DNA of 64,000 bases from Brevibacillus fulvus (GCF_016908525.1 NZ_JAFBEB010000002.1:310001-374000), one strand, 5' to 3'. Counted from the first letter of the stretch, positions 1 through 9,599 are shown. Notes: generated by a model from the letters alone, not told the origin. Numbers and translations are program-made.

Positions 1-587
1 ATGTCGTCGTCATGGGGATTGGCGAGCCATTTGAAAACTTTGACAACCTGCTCGCTTTTCTAAATATTATCAACGATAACCGCGGGCTGAATATCGGCGC
101 AAGACATATTACGGTTTCCACCAGCGGGATCGTCCCCAAAATTTATGAATTTGCCGATAAAGGTCTGCAGATCAATCTGGCGATCTCGCTGCATGCTCCC
201 AACAGTGAATTGCGCAGCAAATTGATGCCGATTAACCGCGGCTTTCCGCTGCCCAAACTGATGGAAGCGTGCCGATACTATATCGAAAAGACGGGACGGC
301 GGATCAGTTTTGAATACGGCTTGTTCGGCGGCCAAAACGACCAGCCTGAACATGCCGAAGAATTGGCGGAACTGATCGGGGATATGCTTTGTCACGTCAA
401 CCTGATCCCGGTCAACTATGTTCCGGAACGAGATTATGTGCGCACACCGCGCAACGAGATTTTCCGATTTAAACGGATTTTGGAAGAAAAAGGAATTAAC
501 GTAACCATTCGCCGTGAACATGGCAGCGATATCGCTGCAGCTTGCGGCCAGTTGAGGGCGCAGCACGCGAAAGAAACCGCGGGGTGA
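1..587 (+). CDS. rlmN: 23S rRNA/tRNA adenine-C2 methyltransferase RlmN, 3' part
   Basis: Only the C-terminal part is present; the frame is open from base 3 and the start lies before the window. RlmN is a radical-SAM enzyme that methylates C2 of A2503 in 23S rRNA and A37 in some tRNAs. Visible are the VVVMGIGEP segment near the window start, [15 protein letters not shown], and the C-terminal AACGQLRAQ motif whose cysteine carries the methyl group in this family. The N-terminal half with the CxxxCxxC cluster is outside the window. The prpC start follows 4 bases after the stop, so the two are probably co-transcribed, as in many Bacillales. Confidence 0.95.
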   Translation, partial: VVVMGIGEPFENFDNLLAFLNIINDNRGLNIGARHITVSTSGIVPKIYEFADKGLQINLAISLHAPNSELRSKLMPINRGFPLPKLMEACRYYIEKTGRRISFEYGLFGGQNDQPEHAEELAELIGDMLCHVNLIPVNYVPERDYVRTPRNEIFRFKRILEEKGINVTIRREHGSDIAAACGQLRAQHAKETAG

Positions 588-591
588 TCTT

Positions 592-1356
592 ATGGATATT
601 GCGATGAAGTCGCACGTTGGCAACGTTCGGCAAGTAAATGAAGACTACTTTGCTTGCACGGTAAATGTGGACGGGCGAGTGCTGGCGATAGTCGCGGATG
701 GTATGGGAGGGCATCAAGCCGGAGAGATAGCAAGCCGAATGGCTGTGGAACGCATCGTCCACGAGCTGAGCAACCTGGAACAGGACCTGACGCCCGAAGA
801 CGAGCGGGAACGATTGATGAATGCGCTTTTGCAGGCTAATTTGGAAGTTTACCGGTACGCTGAAGCCCATCCGGAGTGCAGTGGGATGGGAACGACTGTT
901 GTGGCAGCGTTGCTCCGCCAAAGCGGCGGAGTAACCGCCCACATCGGTGACAGCCGTCTTTATCATTTTGGGGCGAATGGTCTATCGCAGCAAACAGAAG
1001 ACCACTCGCTGGTGCAAGAACTGATCAAAAGCGGACAGATCACGGAAGAAGAGGCGGTTGTGCATCCGCAACGCAATGTTTTGATGCGCGCTTTGGGCAC
1101 AGACAAAGATGTGCGGATTGACTTGGGCGAATTTACCTGGGAGCCAAACGATGTGGTGCTGCTGTGTTCTGACGGGTTGAGCAACAAGGTATCCGTACAG
1201 GAGATGGAGAAATATTTGCAGGAATCGGTTACCCTGCAGGAAAAAGTAGACGCGATGGTGCAGCATGCCTTGAATGCAGGCGGCGAAGACAACATTACCT
1301 TGATCGCCGTATGCAACAACGCTGTACCTGGAGACGGAAGGCGGAAAGAGGGGTGA
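592..1356 (+). CDS. prpC: PP2C-family Ser/Thr phosphatase PrpC/Stp
   Basis: A 254-residue PP2C-type metal-dependent protein phosphatase that removes phosphate from Ser/Thr residues, including those set by the kinase encoded next. The family motifs are all there: NEDYF near residue 16, DGMGGH at 36-41 (metal-binding Asp), a GMGTTVV core strand, HIGDSRLY, SDGLSN and GGEDNITL. Length and lack of membrane segments match soluble B. subtilis PrpC (about 254 residues). The ATG sits 4 bases after rlmN, and the stop is 5 bases before the prkC start, giving the conserved rlmN-prpC-prkC operon. The phosphatase-kinase pair tunes stationary-phase physiology and germination signalling in relatives. Confidence 0.97.
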   Translation: MDIAMKSHVGNVRQVNEDYFACTVNVDGRVLAIVADGMGGHQAGEIASRMAVERIVHELSNLEQDLTPEDERERLMNALLQANLEVYRYAEAHPECSGMGTTVVAALLRQSGGVTAHIGDSRLYHFGANGLSQQTEDHSLVQELIKSGQITEEEAVVHPQRNVLMRALGTDKDVRIDLGEFTWEPNDVVLLCSDGLSNKVSVQEMEKYLQESVTLQEKVDAMVQHALNAGGEDNITLIAVCNNAVPGDGRRKEG

Positions 1357-1361
1357 GGGAG

Positions 1362-3308
1362 ATGGAGATTCAACGGTTAGGTGGCCGCTACCAGTTGGAA
1401 GAGCGAATTGGCGGTGGCGGAATGGCCATTGTATATCGAGCGAAGGACCTGATACTCAATCGTCCGGTAGCAGTGAAGGTGCTTCGTCCCCAATATGGAT
1501 ACGATGAAGATTTTGTCAATCGTTTTCGGCGGGAAGCGCAAGCTGTTGCCAGTCTGTCTCATCCGAATGTTGTCGCCGTCTATGATGTCGGGCAAGATGA
1601 AGATACACATTATATGGTTATGGAGTACATAGAAGGGTCGACGCTCAAGGACTTGATCAACAAATACGGCGCCTTGCCTGTGGAAGAAGCGGTGAGGATC
1701 GCGGTGCAGGTCTGCGACGCGCTGGATCACGCGCACCAAAACAAGATCATTCATCGGGACATAAAGCCACACAATATTATGATTGGTAAAAATGGTCGAG
1801 TAAAAGTGACCGATTTTGGCATTGCCCGCGCGGTTACGTCGGCGACGATTACTCATACCAATTCCGTGCTCGGGTCCGTTCACTACTTTTCGCCGGAACA
1901 GGCGCGGGGCGGCATCACGGCAGAAAAATCGGATATTTATTCACTTGGCATTGTGCTTTATGAGATGGTCACCGGACAACTTCCTTTTTCCGGCGATTCT
2001 CCCATTTCCGTCGCCTTGAAGCATTTGCAAGAGCCTTTGCCGGAACCACGAACGGTCAATCCGCGAATCCCGCAAAGCGTGGAAAATGTCATCCTGAAGG
2101 CGCTGGTCAAAAATCCGCTGCTGCGGTACAACTCCGCGCGGGATATGCTGCTTGACTTGGAAACATGCCTATCGCCGGAACGACGGAATGAGGCGAAAGT
2201 CACCTTTCCGGAAGAAGACGAAGAACAGACGCGGGTGTATCCGGCGATTACCGAAGAGATGATGCGGCAAGCCCAATTCGACCGCACAGGCAGCCGGTCC
2301 CAGAGTTACGAAGAAGACGAGGAGCCAAAACCGAAAAAGTGGTGGGTAAAAGCAATGTTTTGGCTGGTCGGAGCGGCAGCATTCGTCTTGCTGACGATCT
2401 TTGGGATCAGTATGTTAAACAGTTTGCTGGAAAAGCCGGAGATCAATGTGCCCGCTGTAACCGGGGTGGAAGTCGAACTGGCCGTTCAGCAAATCCGCTC
2501 CGCCAACTTGGTGCCGCAAGTGATTGAACAGTATAACGCAGCGAAGGAAGGCACTGTCTTTAAGCAAGACCCGAGTCCGCCGTTGAGGGCCAAAGAGAAT
2601 TCAACGGTCTTGCTGTACGTCAGCAAAGGAAAACAAAAGGTGCCAATGCCAAGCCTGGTGAGCCTGGACCGGTCCAATGCGGAGAATACGCTGTTGCAGC
2701 GAGGGTTCACGAAGGAGAATATCCACTTCGAGGAACAGGAAGATGAGTCGGTTGATCCCGGCAAAGTCATGAGCCAGGAGCCGGATGCCCAAGTTGAAGT
2801 GGTGCCGGGGGAAACGGAAGTCCATCTGGTGATCAGCAAGCAAAAAGAATATGTCACTATGCCCGACTTGTCCGGGAAATCGCTGGATGAAGCCAAGGTG
2901 GTCTTGTACAATGCCGGTTTGACTGCCGGTGAAGTGACGTACGAAGCGTCTTACGAAACCGATAAGGCCGATATTGTTCTTTCGACGCGTCCTTATGATC
3001 CGAAAATGAAAGTACCCGCCGGAATGGCTGTTCCGCTTCAGGTAAGCAACGGTCAATTGCCTAATGATGCAAAAATTGGCACTACACCTGTATATATTGA
3101 ATTGGTACCCGGGGAAACGGCACAAATTAAGATAACCGTGTCGGACGCTCGCGGAAAAGATCAATTGTTTGTCGATGAAACGATTAGCGAAAGCAAACCG
3201 TATCAAGTTCCGCTGGTATTGAGCCCGCAAAAAGACGGAACGGTCGTGGTCATGAAAAATGGCGAGCAATATCAGAAGTTTGATATTCAGTACAGTTCGC
3301 TTCCTTAG
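1362..3308 (+). CDS. prkC: PASTA-domain membrane Ser/Thr protein kinase PrkC
   Basis: A 648-residue Hanks-type kinase with an extracellular muropeptide-sensing part. From the start at 1362 (chosen because a purine-rich ribosome site lies just before it), the kinase domain covers about residues 10-265: glycine loop GGGGMA, Lys39, HRDIKPHN at 131-138 and DFG at 151-153. A Glu-rich linker leads to one membrane helix near 328-352. Three PASTA repeats follow (about 362-427, 430-500, 502-570), then a C-terminal extension of about 75 residues. An upstream in-frame start at 1311 would overlap prpC and is less likely. In B. subtilis PrkC detects peptidoglycan fragments and promotes spore germination. 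Confidence 0.97.
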   Translation: MEIQRLGGRYQLEERIGGGGMAIVYRAKDLILNRPVAVKVLRPQYGYDEDFVNRFRREAQAVASLSHPNVVAVYDVGQDEDTHYMVMEYIEGSTLKDLINKYGALPVEEAVRIAVQVCDALDHAHQNKIIHRDIKPHNIMIGKNGRVKVTDFGIARAVTSATITHTNSVLGSVHYFSPEQARGGITAEKSDIYSLGIVLYEMVTGQLPFSGDSPISVALKHLQEPLPEPRTVNPRIPQSVENVILKALVKNPLLRYNSARDMLLDLETCLSPERRNEAKVTFPEEDEEQTRVYPAITEEMMRQAQFDRTGSRSQSYEEDEEPKPKKWWVKAMFWLVGAAAFVLLTIFGISMLNSLLEKPEINVPAVTGVEVELAVQQIRSANLVPQVIEQYNAAKEGTVFKQDPSPPLRAKENSTVLLYVSKGKQKVPMPSLVSLDRSNAENTLLQRGFTKENIHFEEQEDESVDPGKVMSQEPDAQVEVVPGETEVHLVISKQKEYVTMPDLSGKSLDEAKVVLYNAGLTAGEVTYEASYETDKADIVLSTRPYDPKMKVPAGMAVPLQVSNGQLPNDAKIGTTPVYIELVPGETAQIKITVSDARGKDQLFVDETISESKPYQVPLVLSPQKDGTVVVMKNGEQYQKFDIQYSSLP

Positions 3309-3356
3309 TTGCGAAGCGAACGGAGTCTTCGTTGATTGAAAAGAAGGGAGGATTGT

Positions 3357-4247
3357 ATGCCAGAAGGACGAATTGTGAAAGCGTTGAGCGGTTTTTACTA
3401 TGTGGCCGACGGCGATCAGGTTGTCCAATGTCGGGCGCGCGGCCTTTTTAAGAAAAAGGATGCGAAGGTAACACCGCTTGTCGGGGATTGGGTTGTTTAC
3501 GATGCGACAAGCCCGTCTGAAGGGTATGTGAAAGAAATCAAGGAAAGACAGAATGAGTTGCTGCGTCCACCCATCTCCAACGTGGATCAAGCCGTTCTTG
3601 TATTCTCCATGAATGAACCGAGGTTTAGCTCGCTATTGCTGGATAAGCTGCTGGTTCATACGGAGCATACCGGCATCAATACGATTATCGTTCTGTCCAA
3701 GGCGGATTTGGCCACAGAGGAAGAGATAAGTGCGGTTGTCAACCAGTATGGACAGATCGGCTACAGGGTGATCCCGACTTCGACCCGCAATCAGCAAGGC
3801 TTGCAGGAGCTTCAGGCGGCACTGCGCGATCAGGTCTCGGTGTTTGCCGGACAGTCTGGTGTTGGCAAATCTTCTTTGATCAACACGTTGTTTCCGGAGA
3901 TTCGCATGCAGACCGGAGACGTTAGCCAGAAGCTGGGCAGAGGTAAGCATACCACGCGGCACGTGGAACTGATTCCTCTGGAGGAAGGCGGCTATGTCGC
4001 GGATACTCCCGGGTTCAGCTCGCTTGAATTTATCGGCTTTGATGAACTGGATCTGGCCCAATCGTTTCGCGATTTTGCCGAACGGGCGGATCAATGCAAA
4101 TTCCGCGGCTGTTTGCATTTGAGCGAGCCGGGATGCGCCGTCCGCAAAGCGGTGGAATCGGAAGAGATCGCACCGCAGCGGTATGAACATTATCAGCTCT
4201 TTATGGAAGAACTAAAGGAATTTCAACGGAGGAACAAACCATGGTAA
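3357..4247 (+). CDS. rsgA: Ribosome small-subunit biogenesis GTPase RsgA
   Basis: A 296-residue circularly permuted GTPase acting late in 30S subunit maturation. The order of motifs shows the permutation: OB-fold N-terminus, then G4-like LSKADL (113-118), G1 GQSGVGKS (165-172), G3 DTPGF (216-220), then a zinc knuckle with Cys247, Cys252, His254 and Cys260. The ATG at 3357 is preceded by GGGAGG at good spacing, so it is preferred over the TTG seven codons upstream. The 3' end overlaps rpe by 7 bases, indicating translational coupling. Gene order prkC-rsgA-rpe is the standard Bacillales arrangement. Confidence 0.97.
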   Translation: MPEGRIVKALSGFYYVADGDQVVQCRARGLFKKKDAKVTPLVGDWVVYDATSPSEGYVKEIKERQNELLRPPISNVDQAVLVFSMNEPRFSSLLLDKLLVHTEHTGINTIIVLSKADLATEEEISAVVNQYGQIGYRVIPTSTRNQQGLQELQAALRDQVSVFAGQSGVGKSSLINTLFPEIRMQTGDVSQKLGRGKHTTRHVELIPLEEGGYVADTPGFSSLEFIGFDELDLAQSFRDFAERADQCKFRGCLHLSEPGCAVRKAVESEEIAPQRYEHYQLFMEELKEFQRRNKPW

Positions 4248-4888
4248 AAATAGCGCCGTCGATCCTATCCGCCGATTTTGCCAGCCTGGGAGCAGAAATT
4301 GCAGATGTGGAGCGGGGAGGAGCGGATTGGATTCATGTCGATGTGATGGATGGGCACTTTGTGCCGAATATCACCATCGGCCCGTTAATTGTAGAAGCGA
4401 TCCGGCCGATAACCAAGCTGCCGTTGGATGTTCATCTGATGATCGAGGAACCGGATCGATATATCCCGCAATTTGTAAAAGCCGGAGCTGACCTTGTCTC
4501 CGTGCATCAAGAGGCGTGCCGTCATCTGCATCGAACGATTCATCTGATCAAGGAACAGGGGGCCAAAGCCGGGGTGGTGTTAAATCCGGCTACCCCCTTG
4601 GTAACAATCGAATCGGTTCTGGCCGATGTCGATCTCGTATTGTTGATGACGGTCAACCCGGGATTTGGCGGACAAGCGTTTATTTCCAGCGTTTTGCCGA
4701 AGGTCGCAGCGTTGCGGAACATGTTGGACGAGAAGGGATTAGCTCACATTGAAATCGAAATAGACGGCGGCGTCAACCCGAAGACGGCCCGTATGTGTGA
4801 AGAAGCGGGTGCGACGGTCCTGGTCGCCGGCAGTGCGGTCTTTAATCAGCCGGATCGTGCCCAAGCGATCGCGGCGATTCGGGGATAG
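4241..4888 (+). CDS. rpe: Ribulose-phosphate 3-epimerase
   Basis: A 215-residue TIM-barrel enzyme that interconverts ribulose 5-phosphate and xylulose 5-phosphate in the pentose phosphate pathway. Family signatures are [11 protein letters not shown] near the N-terminus, [12 protein letters not shown] (metal and catalytic Asp), [15 protein letters not shown] (phosphate loop) and EIDGGVN (second catalytic Asp). Length is normal. The ATG lies inside the last codons of rsgA. In B. subtilis the next gene is thiN (thiamine pyrophosphokinase). That gene is absent here, and a long RNA hairpin follows instead. Confidence 0.97.
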   Translation: MVKIAPSILSADFASLGAEIADVERGGADWIHVDVMDGHFVPNITIGPLIVEAIRPITKLPLDVHLMIEEPDRYIPQFVKAGADLVSVHQEACRHLHRTIHLIKEQGAKAGVVLNPATPLVTIESVLADVDLVLLMTVNPGFGGQAFISSVLPKVAALRNMLDEKGLAHIEIEIDGGVNPKTARMCEEAGATVLVAGSAVFNQPDRAQAIAAIRG

Positions 4889-4919
4889 GAGGGCAACGAT
4901 TGTCCATTCGTGCCGGTGA

Positions 4920-5043
4920 CAGTCTGTCCTTCTCCAACTGGGCAAAAGGCAGATTCCAGTTGCTCCCCCTGTTGTCAACGGACAGATCATTCACGGTCCC
5001 TGTACGGATGACAACGGAGAGCAGACTGGATCTGCCTTTTTTT
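4920..5043 (+). terminator. Long structured terminator with a competing upstream pairing arm
   Basis: Bases 4948-5036 fold into a long imperfect hairpin. GGCAGATTCCAGT at 4948-4960 pairs with ACTGGATCTGCC ending at 5036, TGCTCC pairs with GGAGAGCA, and TGTTGTCA pairs with TGACAACG. A run of seven T (5037-5043) follows, so it should terminate rpe transcription. A second arm at 4920-4935 (CAGTCTGTCCTTCTCC) is complementary to 5016-5028 (GGAGAGCAGACTG), which is part of the terminator's 3' strand, so two mutually exclusive folds are possible. No gene reads on from here on the same strand, so any switch role is speculative. Confidence 0.65.
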
Positions 5044-5120
5044 GGCGTTTGCCAGCGATTCAAAGGAGAACCCCAAAAACGTTACGATAGGACCCAGAAA
5101 GATAGGACCCAAACAGGAAC

Positions 5121-5185
5121 AAAAAACAGCCGCTTTCCGTGCCGAGCGCCAGTACCGGTGAGCAGAAGCGAGCCGGAAAGCGACT
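5121..5185 (-). terminator. Terminator of the M20 peptidase gene
   Basis: Read on the minus strand, AGTCGCTTTCCG pairs with CGGAAAGCGGCT across a loop of about 35 bases, and six T follow (the A-run at 5121-5126 on the plus strand). It lies directly after the stop of the M20 peptidase gene. Just beyond it the plus strand carries two close copies of GATAGGACCCA (5090-5110). Confidence 0.7.
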
Positions 5186-5191
5186 GCCGTA

Positions 5192-6322
5192 TTACAAGGA
5201 GGTCATCAAGCGCAACAGGACAGCGATCCGTTCTGCCATTCGATCGACGAGGATATGTTCGTCAACGGCATGGGCTCCGCCGCCAACCGGACCCAAGCCG
5301 TCCAGGGTCGGCGTTCCAACCGCGGCGGTGAAGTTGCCGTCGCTCGTTCCGCCTACACCGATTTCCTCCAGCTGAAAACCTTCCAATTGGGCCTGTTTTT
5401 GGGCATGCAGGAACAGTTTTTCCGTTTCGGCGGTGCGAACCATCGGCGGCTTGATCGCTCCTTCCTGCAAGATGATTTCCGCCCCTGGCAAAATCGGGCG
5501 AAGCTGGCGCAGTCTCTGGAGGATTTTCTCCGCTTCTTCTTCGCGGCTGATGCGCAGATCGATTTCAGCTTCGGCAAATTCAGGGACAACATTGGACACA
5601 CTGCCTCCTTTGACGGTGCCGACGGAAAGAGTCGTTCCGGCTTCATAATCCGTCCACGACTGGATCGTCACCAGATGTTGCGCCAGTTCCACGATGGCGT
5701 TGACCCCATTGGCATGGTCATTGCCCGCATGTGCCGCTCTTCCTATAGCCTGCAGGCGGAAATCGCCGCCGCCTTTGCGGCTCGTTTTCAGTTGACCGCC
5801 GCCGGCTGCCGGTTCCAAGATCAGGGCGTGCGAGCTTTTTTTGGCTTCTTCCTGGATATAGGCTTTGGAAGAAAGACTGCCTGTTTCTTCATCCGTATTC
5901 CAGAAGAAGACGAGCCGTTTGTTCAACGGAATGTTTTGTTCGATAATGGTCCGCAGGGCATAATAACTGAACACAATCCCGGCTTTCATATCGTAAACGC
6001 CAGGGCCGAAGACTTGATTGCCTTCTCGTCGCCAAGGTTCGCGTGCAAGCGTGCCGATTTCCTTGACCGTATCAAAATGCCCCAGGAGCAACAACTGTTC
6101 ATCTCCCTGGCCGTATTCGATTCTCAGCTGGTCACCATATTGCGACTGGGGAATCCGCTCCACTTTGCAGCCCAAGGCCGCAAAACGCTCGGTTATCAGA
6201 TGGCCCAGCCGATCCACGGCTTCCTTGTTATGCGTGGGACTTTCCATTTTTACATATTGCTCGATTTCACCTAATATTTCTTCAATTTTAGCGGAAAAGT
6301 AGCTAGTCCAGCGAGTGCTCAT
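5192..6322 (-). CDS. M20-family metallopeptidase (glutamate-carboxypeptidase-like)
   Basis: A 376-residue cytosolic zinc peptidase of the M20/M28 superfamily, closest in look to carboxypeptidase G2 and acetylornithine deacetylase-type enzymes that remove a C-terminal or N-acyl glutamate. Visible zinc and catalytic motifs are GHFDTV (His and Asp), GVYDMKAG (bridging Asp) and DEETGS (general-base Glu). The dimerisation domain sits in the middle of the chain. The ATG at 6322 is chosen because GAAGGAGA lies 8 bases upstream; a TTG six codons earlier is possible. It is divergent from a polar amino-acid ABC operon, so the two may share a substrate such as glutamate. That link is inferred only from position. 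Confidence 0.85.
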   Translation of the reverse strand: MSTRWTSYFSAKIEEILGEIEQYVKMESPTHNKEAVDRLGHLITERFAALGCKVERIPQSQYGDQLRIEYGQGDEQLLLLGHFDTVKEIGTLAREPWRREGNQVFGPGVYDMKAGIVFSYYALRTIIEQNIPLNKRLVFFWNTDEETGSLSSKAYIQEEAKKSSHALILEPAAGGGQLKTSRKGGGDFRLQAIGRAAHAGNDHANGVNAIVELAQHLVTIQSWTDYEAGTTLSVGTVKGGSVSNVVPEFAEAEIDLRISREEEAEKILQRLRQLRPILPGAEIILQEGAIKPPMVRTAETEKLFLHAQKQAQLEGFQLEEIGVGGTSDGNFTAAVGTPTLDGLGPVGGGAHAVDEHILVDRMAERIAVLLRLMTSL

Positions 6323-6514
6323 TCGGCATCTCTCCTTCAAAAAGGTATAGTTCTATGCTAGCACGATTTGCGGATTATACCAGTAAATAAATGGGATATT
6401 GCAAGAACAAATGGCTACCATTAAAAACTATTTGTGACTTTTCAAGAAAAGTAGTTGAAATCAGAGTGAAAATGTTTAAAATAAGCAATGTGATGAATAA
6501 ATATTAGCTGAACA

Positions 6515-6532
6515 TGAACAATATATAGTTCA
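6515..6532. promoter_or_regulatory. Inverted repeat upstream of the amino-acid ABC operon
   Basis: TGAAC at 6515-6519 and GTTCA at 6528-6532 form a perfect inverted repeat with an AT-only 8-base spacer. It lies 65 bases before the substrate-binding lipoprotein start, in the only non-coding gap (6323-6596) between the divergent peptidase and transporter genes. An operator is a reasonable guess, but no regulator can be named. Confidence 0.35.
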
Positions 6533-6596
6533 CCATATATGTTGTGTCGGCACAGCAAGAGACGGAACAAAACTCAATTTGTAGGGGGACATTGAA

Positions 6597-7421
6597 ATGA
6601 AAAAAGGGAAATCGATTTTTGCACTGGCAATCACCTCGCTGTTTGCCGCATCCGTACTGGCAGGATGTGGAGCAGGCGGACAAGCTCCGACCGCACCAGC
6701 GCAAGGGGGACAACAATCTGCTGCGCCGGCTGACAGCAGTGCTGGCAAGACCAAACTTGTTATGGCGACTTCGGCTGACTTTAAACCATTCGAATTCCAT
6801 GATTTAAGCAGCGGGAAAGATGAAATTACCGGGTTTGACATCGAAATTGCCAAATATATTGCCGACAAGCTCGGCGTCGAACTGGAAGTTCAGGACATGA
6901 ACTTTGACGGGTTGATTCCGGCGCTGCAAGCGAATCGGGCGGATATGGTGATGGCCGGATTGACGGCGACCGAAGAACGGAAGAAAAACGTCGACTTCTC
7001 CGATATCTACTATGAATCGAAAAACGTAATTCTTTCGAAAAAGGACAGCAATTTGACCAAAGTTGAGGATCTTGCCGGGAAAAAAGTAACGGTGCAAACC
7101 GGTTCGATTCAGGAAGGCGATGTCAAGAAATTGCAAGAAAAAATGCCGGATCTGCAAATTGTCTCGTTGAACAAAGTTCCGGAAATGATCCAAGAAGTGA
7201 AAACCGGCCGGGTTGATGCGGCTGTAATTGAAAATACCGTTGCCAAAGGTTTCGTGGAGCAAAACCCGGAACTCGGTTACAGCTTGATTGAGGAAGGCAC
7301 GATGCAAACGGCAATTGCTTTCCCGAAAGGCTCGCCGTATGTTGAAAAAGTAAACGAAATCCTGAAAGAAATGAAAGACAACGGCGAAATGGAGAAATTG
7401 GCGAGCAAGTGGTTCCAATAA
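6597..7421 (+). CDS. Polar amino-acid ABC transporter, substrate-binding lipoprotein
   Basis: A 274-residue periplasmic-binding-protein type II receptor (SBP family 3), tethered to the membrane outer face. The N-terminus is a lipoprotein signal with lipobox VLAGC (Cys near residue 23), followed by a Gly/Gln/Ala-rich tether. The folded part opens with ATSADFKPFEF, then GFDIEIAKYIA and MAGLTATEERKKNVDFS, which are the usual family 3 signatures for glutamine, glutamate, arginine or cystine receptors. Ligand cannot be set by eye. The ribosome site TAGGGGGA is well placed. It is first in a three-gene receptor-permease-ATPase operon. Confidence 0.92.
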   Translation: MKKGKSIFALAITSLFAASVLAGCGAGGQAPTAPAQGGQQSAAPADSSAGKTKLVMATSADFKPFEFHDLSSGKDEITGFDIEIAKYIADKLGVELEVQDMNFDGLIPALQANRADMVMAGLTATEERKKNVDFSDIYYESKNVILSKKDSNLTKVEDLAGKKVTVQTGSIQEGDVKKLQEKMPDLQIVSLNKVPEMIQEVKTGRVDAAVIENTVAKGFVEQNPELGYSLIEEGTMQTAIAFPKGSPYVEKVNEILKEMKDNGEMEKLASKWFQ

Positions 7422-7450
7422 TTTCATACAATTGAGGAGTGGGAAAGGGC

Positions 7451-8113
7451 ATGGGTTTGTTTGATTTCGCACAAATCGTGCCCTATATCCCTTTTATTTT
7501 AGAAGGGGTAAAGGTCACGTTATTATTCACGCTATTATCTACGGTGTTCGGCTTCATTTGGGGCTCGATACTTGCCTTGATCAAAATTTCCGATTTTAAA
7601 ACATTAAAAGGATTGGCGGTTTTTTATACCTCGATTTTTCGCGGGACACCGCTGATTTTGCAATTAACTTTTATTTATTTTGCTACACCGCAATTAACCG
7701 GCTACAACATCACGCAATTGCAGGCGGCGGTGCTAACTTTTACCCTAAACTCGGGTGCGTATATCTCCGAAACGATTCGCGCAGGGATTCTTGCTGTTGA
7801 CAAAGGGCAGCGGGAAGCGGCGATGTCGTTGGGCGTGCCGTACAAGCGGATGATGCTGGACATCATATTGCCGCAGGCTTTAAAAAATATTTTGCCGGCA
7901 TTGGTGAACGAATCAATCGCGTTGCTGAAGGAATCAGCGCTTGTGTCGACCATTGGGGTTGCCGACATCATGCAAAATGCCAACATTGTCAAAGGGACAA
8001 CCTACCGCTATTTCGAGCCGTACCTGATTGCGGGCGGTCTCTACTATATCATGGTCATGATCTTGACCTGGCTGGCGCGCGTTCTGGAAAGGAGATTGAG
8101 ACGCAGTGATTAA
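7451..8113 (+). CDS. Polar amino-acid ABC transporter, permease
   Basis: A 220-residue inner-membrane permease of the HisMQ/GlnP type with about five hydrophobic segments. The EAA loop that docks the ATPase is visible as [20 protein letters not shown] followed by [21 protein letters not shown] near residue 60 is also typical. The start at ATG 7451 is preferred over the GTG at 7439, which lies inside the ribosome site GAGGAGTGGG. Its stop overlaps the start of the ATPase gene by 8 bases. Confidence 0.93.
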   Translation: MGLFDFAQIVPYIPFILEGVKVTLLFTLLSTVFGFIWGSILALIKISDFKTLKGLAVFYTSIFRGTPLILQLTFIYFATPQLTGYNITQLQAAVLTFTLNSGAYISETIRAGILAVDKGQREAAMSLGVPYKRMMLDIILPQALKNILPALVNESIALLKESALVSTIGVADIMQNANIVKGTTYRYFEPYLIAGGLYYIMVMILTWLARVLERRLRRSD

Positions 8114-8828
8114 AGTGGAAGAACTCCGAAAATCCTTTGGCAAGCTGGAAGTGTTGCATAATATCTCGACGGAAATCCGCAAAGGGGATGTTGTCGCGAT
8201 AATTGGTCCTTCCGGTTCAGGAAAATCAACCTTTCTGCGCTGCCTGAATTTGCTGGAGGTACCAACGGAAGGGCACATTTATATCGACGGAGAAGATATT
8301 ACGGCTCCAAAGGCAAATATCATGCAGATCCGGCAAAAGATTGGCATGGTTTTTCAACACTTTCATCTCTTTCCGCACATGACGGTGCTGCAAAATTTGA
8401 CGTATGCGCCGATGAAAGTGAAGAAGCTCTCAAAAGAAGCCGCAGAGCAAAAAGCGATGGAACTGTTAACTCGCGTCGGACTGGCGGATAAAGCCGATGT
8501 ATACCCGTCCAAGCTTTCCGGCGGACAGAAACAACGGGTGGCGATCGCCCGCTCTCTGGCGATGGAACCGGAGATTATGCTGTTTGACGAGCCGACTTCC
8601 GCGTTGGACCCGGAAATGGTCAAGGAAGTATTGGAAGTGATGAAATCGCTGGCCACAACGGGGATGACGATGGCGATTGTTACCCATGAGATGGGGTTTG
8701 CCCGCGAAGTGGCCGACCGAATCTTTTTCCTCGATGGCGGTCGCTTGGTAGAAGAGGCTGAGCCGGCGCAATTTTTTACCAAACCAGCCAGCGAACGGGC
8801 GCAGCAGTTTTTGGAGAAGATGCTGTAG
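8106..8828 (+). CDS. Polar amino-acid ABC transporter, ATPase
   Basis: A 240-residue GlnQ-type ATPase that powers the preceding permease. Motifs in order are Walker [10 protein letters not shown] (about residue 35), Q-loop [12 protein letters not shown], signature [15 protein letters not shown], Walker [13 protein letters not shown] and H-loop VTHEMGFA. The GTG start lies within the permease's last codons, pointing to translational coupling. The C-terminal [18 protein letters not shown] matches GlnQ/HisP endings. A terminator follows at once, so this closes the operon. Confidence 0.95.
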   Translation: MIKVEELRKSFGKLEVLHNISTEIRKGDVVAIIGPSGSGKSTFLRCLNLLEVPTEGHIYIDGEDITAPKANIMQIRQKIGMVFQHFHLFPHMTVLQNLTYAPMKVKKLSKEAAEQKAMELLTRVGLADKADVYPSKLSGGQKQRVAIARSLAMEPEIMLFDEPTSALDPEMVKEVLEVMKSLATTGMTMAIVTHEMGFAREVADRIFFLDGGRLVEEAEPAQFFTKPASERAQQFLEKML

Positions 8829-8836
8829 ACGAGTTT

Positions 8837-8869
8837 ACCCACCGGACTGTTCGATGCCGGTGGGTTTTT
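8837..8869 (+). terminator. Terminator of the amino-acid ABC operon
   Basis: ACCCACCGG pairs with CCGGTGGGT, followed by T5, 8 bases after the ATPase stop. Confidence 0.9.
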
Positions 8870-8981
8870 GCTTGACGGGACGTGTGACAAGCAGAACCGC
8901 TTCTTTACAGCAGCCCAAAAGTGACTTACAATCGAGCCGTATGTACTTATAAAAGAGCAGAAACGGAGAGGGGGAAGAAAA

Positions 8982-9551
8982 ATGGCAGGGTCCAATCATC
9001 GTTTGCTGGTTATGATGGAAATAAGCATGATGGCAGCGTTGGCCTATGTCTTGAGTCTCGTCAAAGTATTCGAAATGCCGCAGGGCGGATCGGTCACTCT
9101 GGTAATGGTGCCGATTGCTTTGATCGCATTTCGGCGGGGAATTCTGGCTGGTGTCGTGACGGGGCTGATAGTTGGTGAATTAAATCATTTAATCGGGGGT
9201 TATGCAGTACATCCAGTCCAGCTGTTGCTCGACTATCCGCTGGCGTTTGCCTGTCTGGGACTGGCGGGGATGTTCGGATTGCACAACCGGAAAAATAACG
9301 CTGCGCGCATCAGTACCATTTGGAGCGGTCTGCTGGTCGCAGCGGCAGGGCGGCTCGTATGCCACTTTTTGTCCGGTGTGATCTGGTTTGGCGATTACGC
9401 CCCAGCGGGAATGCCGGTCGCTCTTTATTCCTTTGTGTATAATATTACGTACTTGTTGCCGGAAATGATCATAGCCGGCGTGGTAATGACGCTCATTCTG
9501 GCAAATGCGCCGCAGCTATTTTTCCTGACGAAACAAAGAAAAATTGTGTAA
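8982..9551 (+). CDS. thiT: Energy-coupled thiamine transporter ThiT (S component)
   Basis: A 189-residue integral membrane protein with about six hydrophobic stretches, matching ThiT/YuaJ, the thiamine-binding S component that works with the shared ECF module (EcfA, EcfA', EcfT). Typical segments are a start MMEISMMAALAYVLS, FEMPQGGSVTLVMVPI, IVGELNHLIGGYAVHPVQ and LLDYPLAF. The ribosome site GAGAGGGGG is 8 bases before the ATG. The leader (8870-8981) shows none of the conserved TPP riboswitch elements, so regulation by thiamine is not visible. The usual neighbour thiN is missing from the window. Confidence 0.92.
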   Translation: MAGSNHRLLVMMEISMMAALAYVLSLVKVFEMPQGGSVTLVMVPIALIAFRRGILAGVVTGLIVGELNHLIGGYAVHPVQLLLDYPLAFACLGLAGMFGLHNRKNNAARISTIWSGLLVAAAGRLVCHFLSGVIWFGDYAPAGMPVALYSFVYNITYLLPEMIIAGVVMTLILANAPQLFFLTKQRKIV

Positions 9552-9599
9552 GTTGCTGTGAGGAAAAAGAACTAAAACCCAAACAACCGCATATAATGA

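Noticed and set aside
2601-3590. Minus-strand frame over the 3' end of prkC
   Set aside because: Overlaps PASTA repeats and the rsgA start; no ribosome site, no family features.
4900-5331. Plus-strand frame after rpe
   Set aside because: It runs through the long terminator hairpin and into the antisense of the peptidase gene.
5255-6274. Long open frame opposite the M20 peptidase gene
   Set aside because: It is the complement of a clear M20 gene with its full metal-site motifs; its own product has no recognisable features or ribosome site.
8870-8981. TPP riboswitch before thiT
   Set aside because: None of the conserved TPP aptamer segments could be found by reading.
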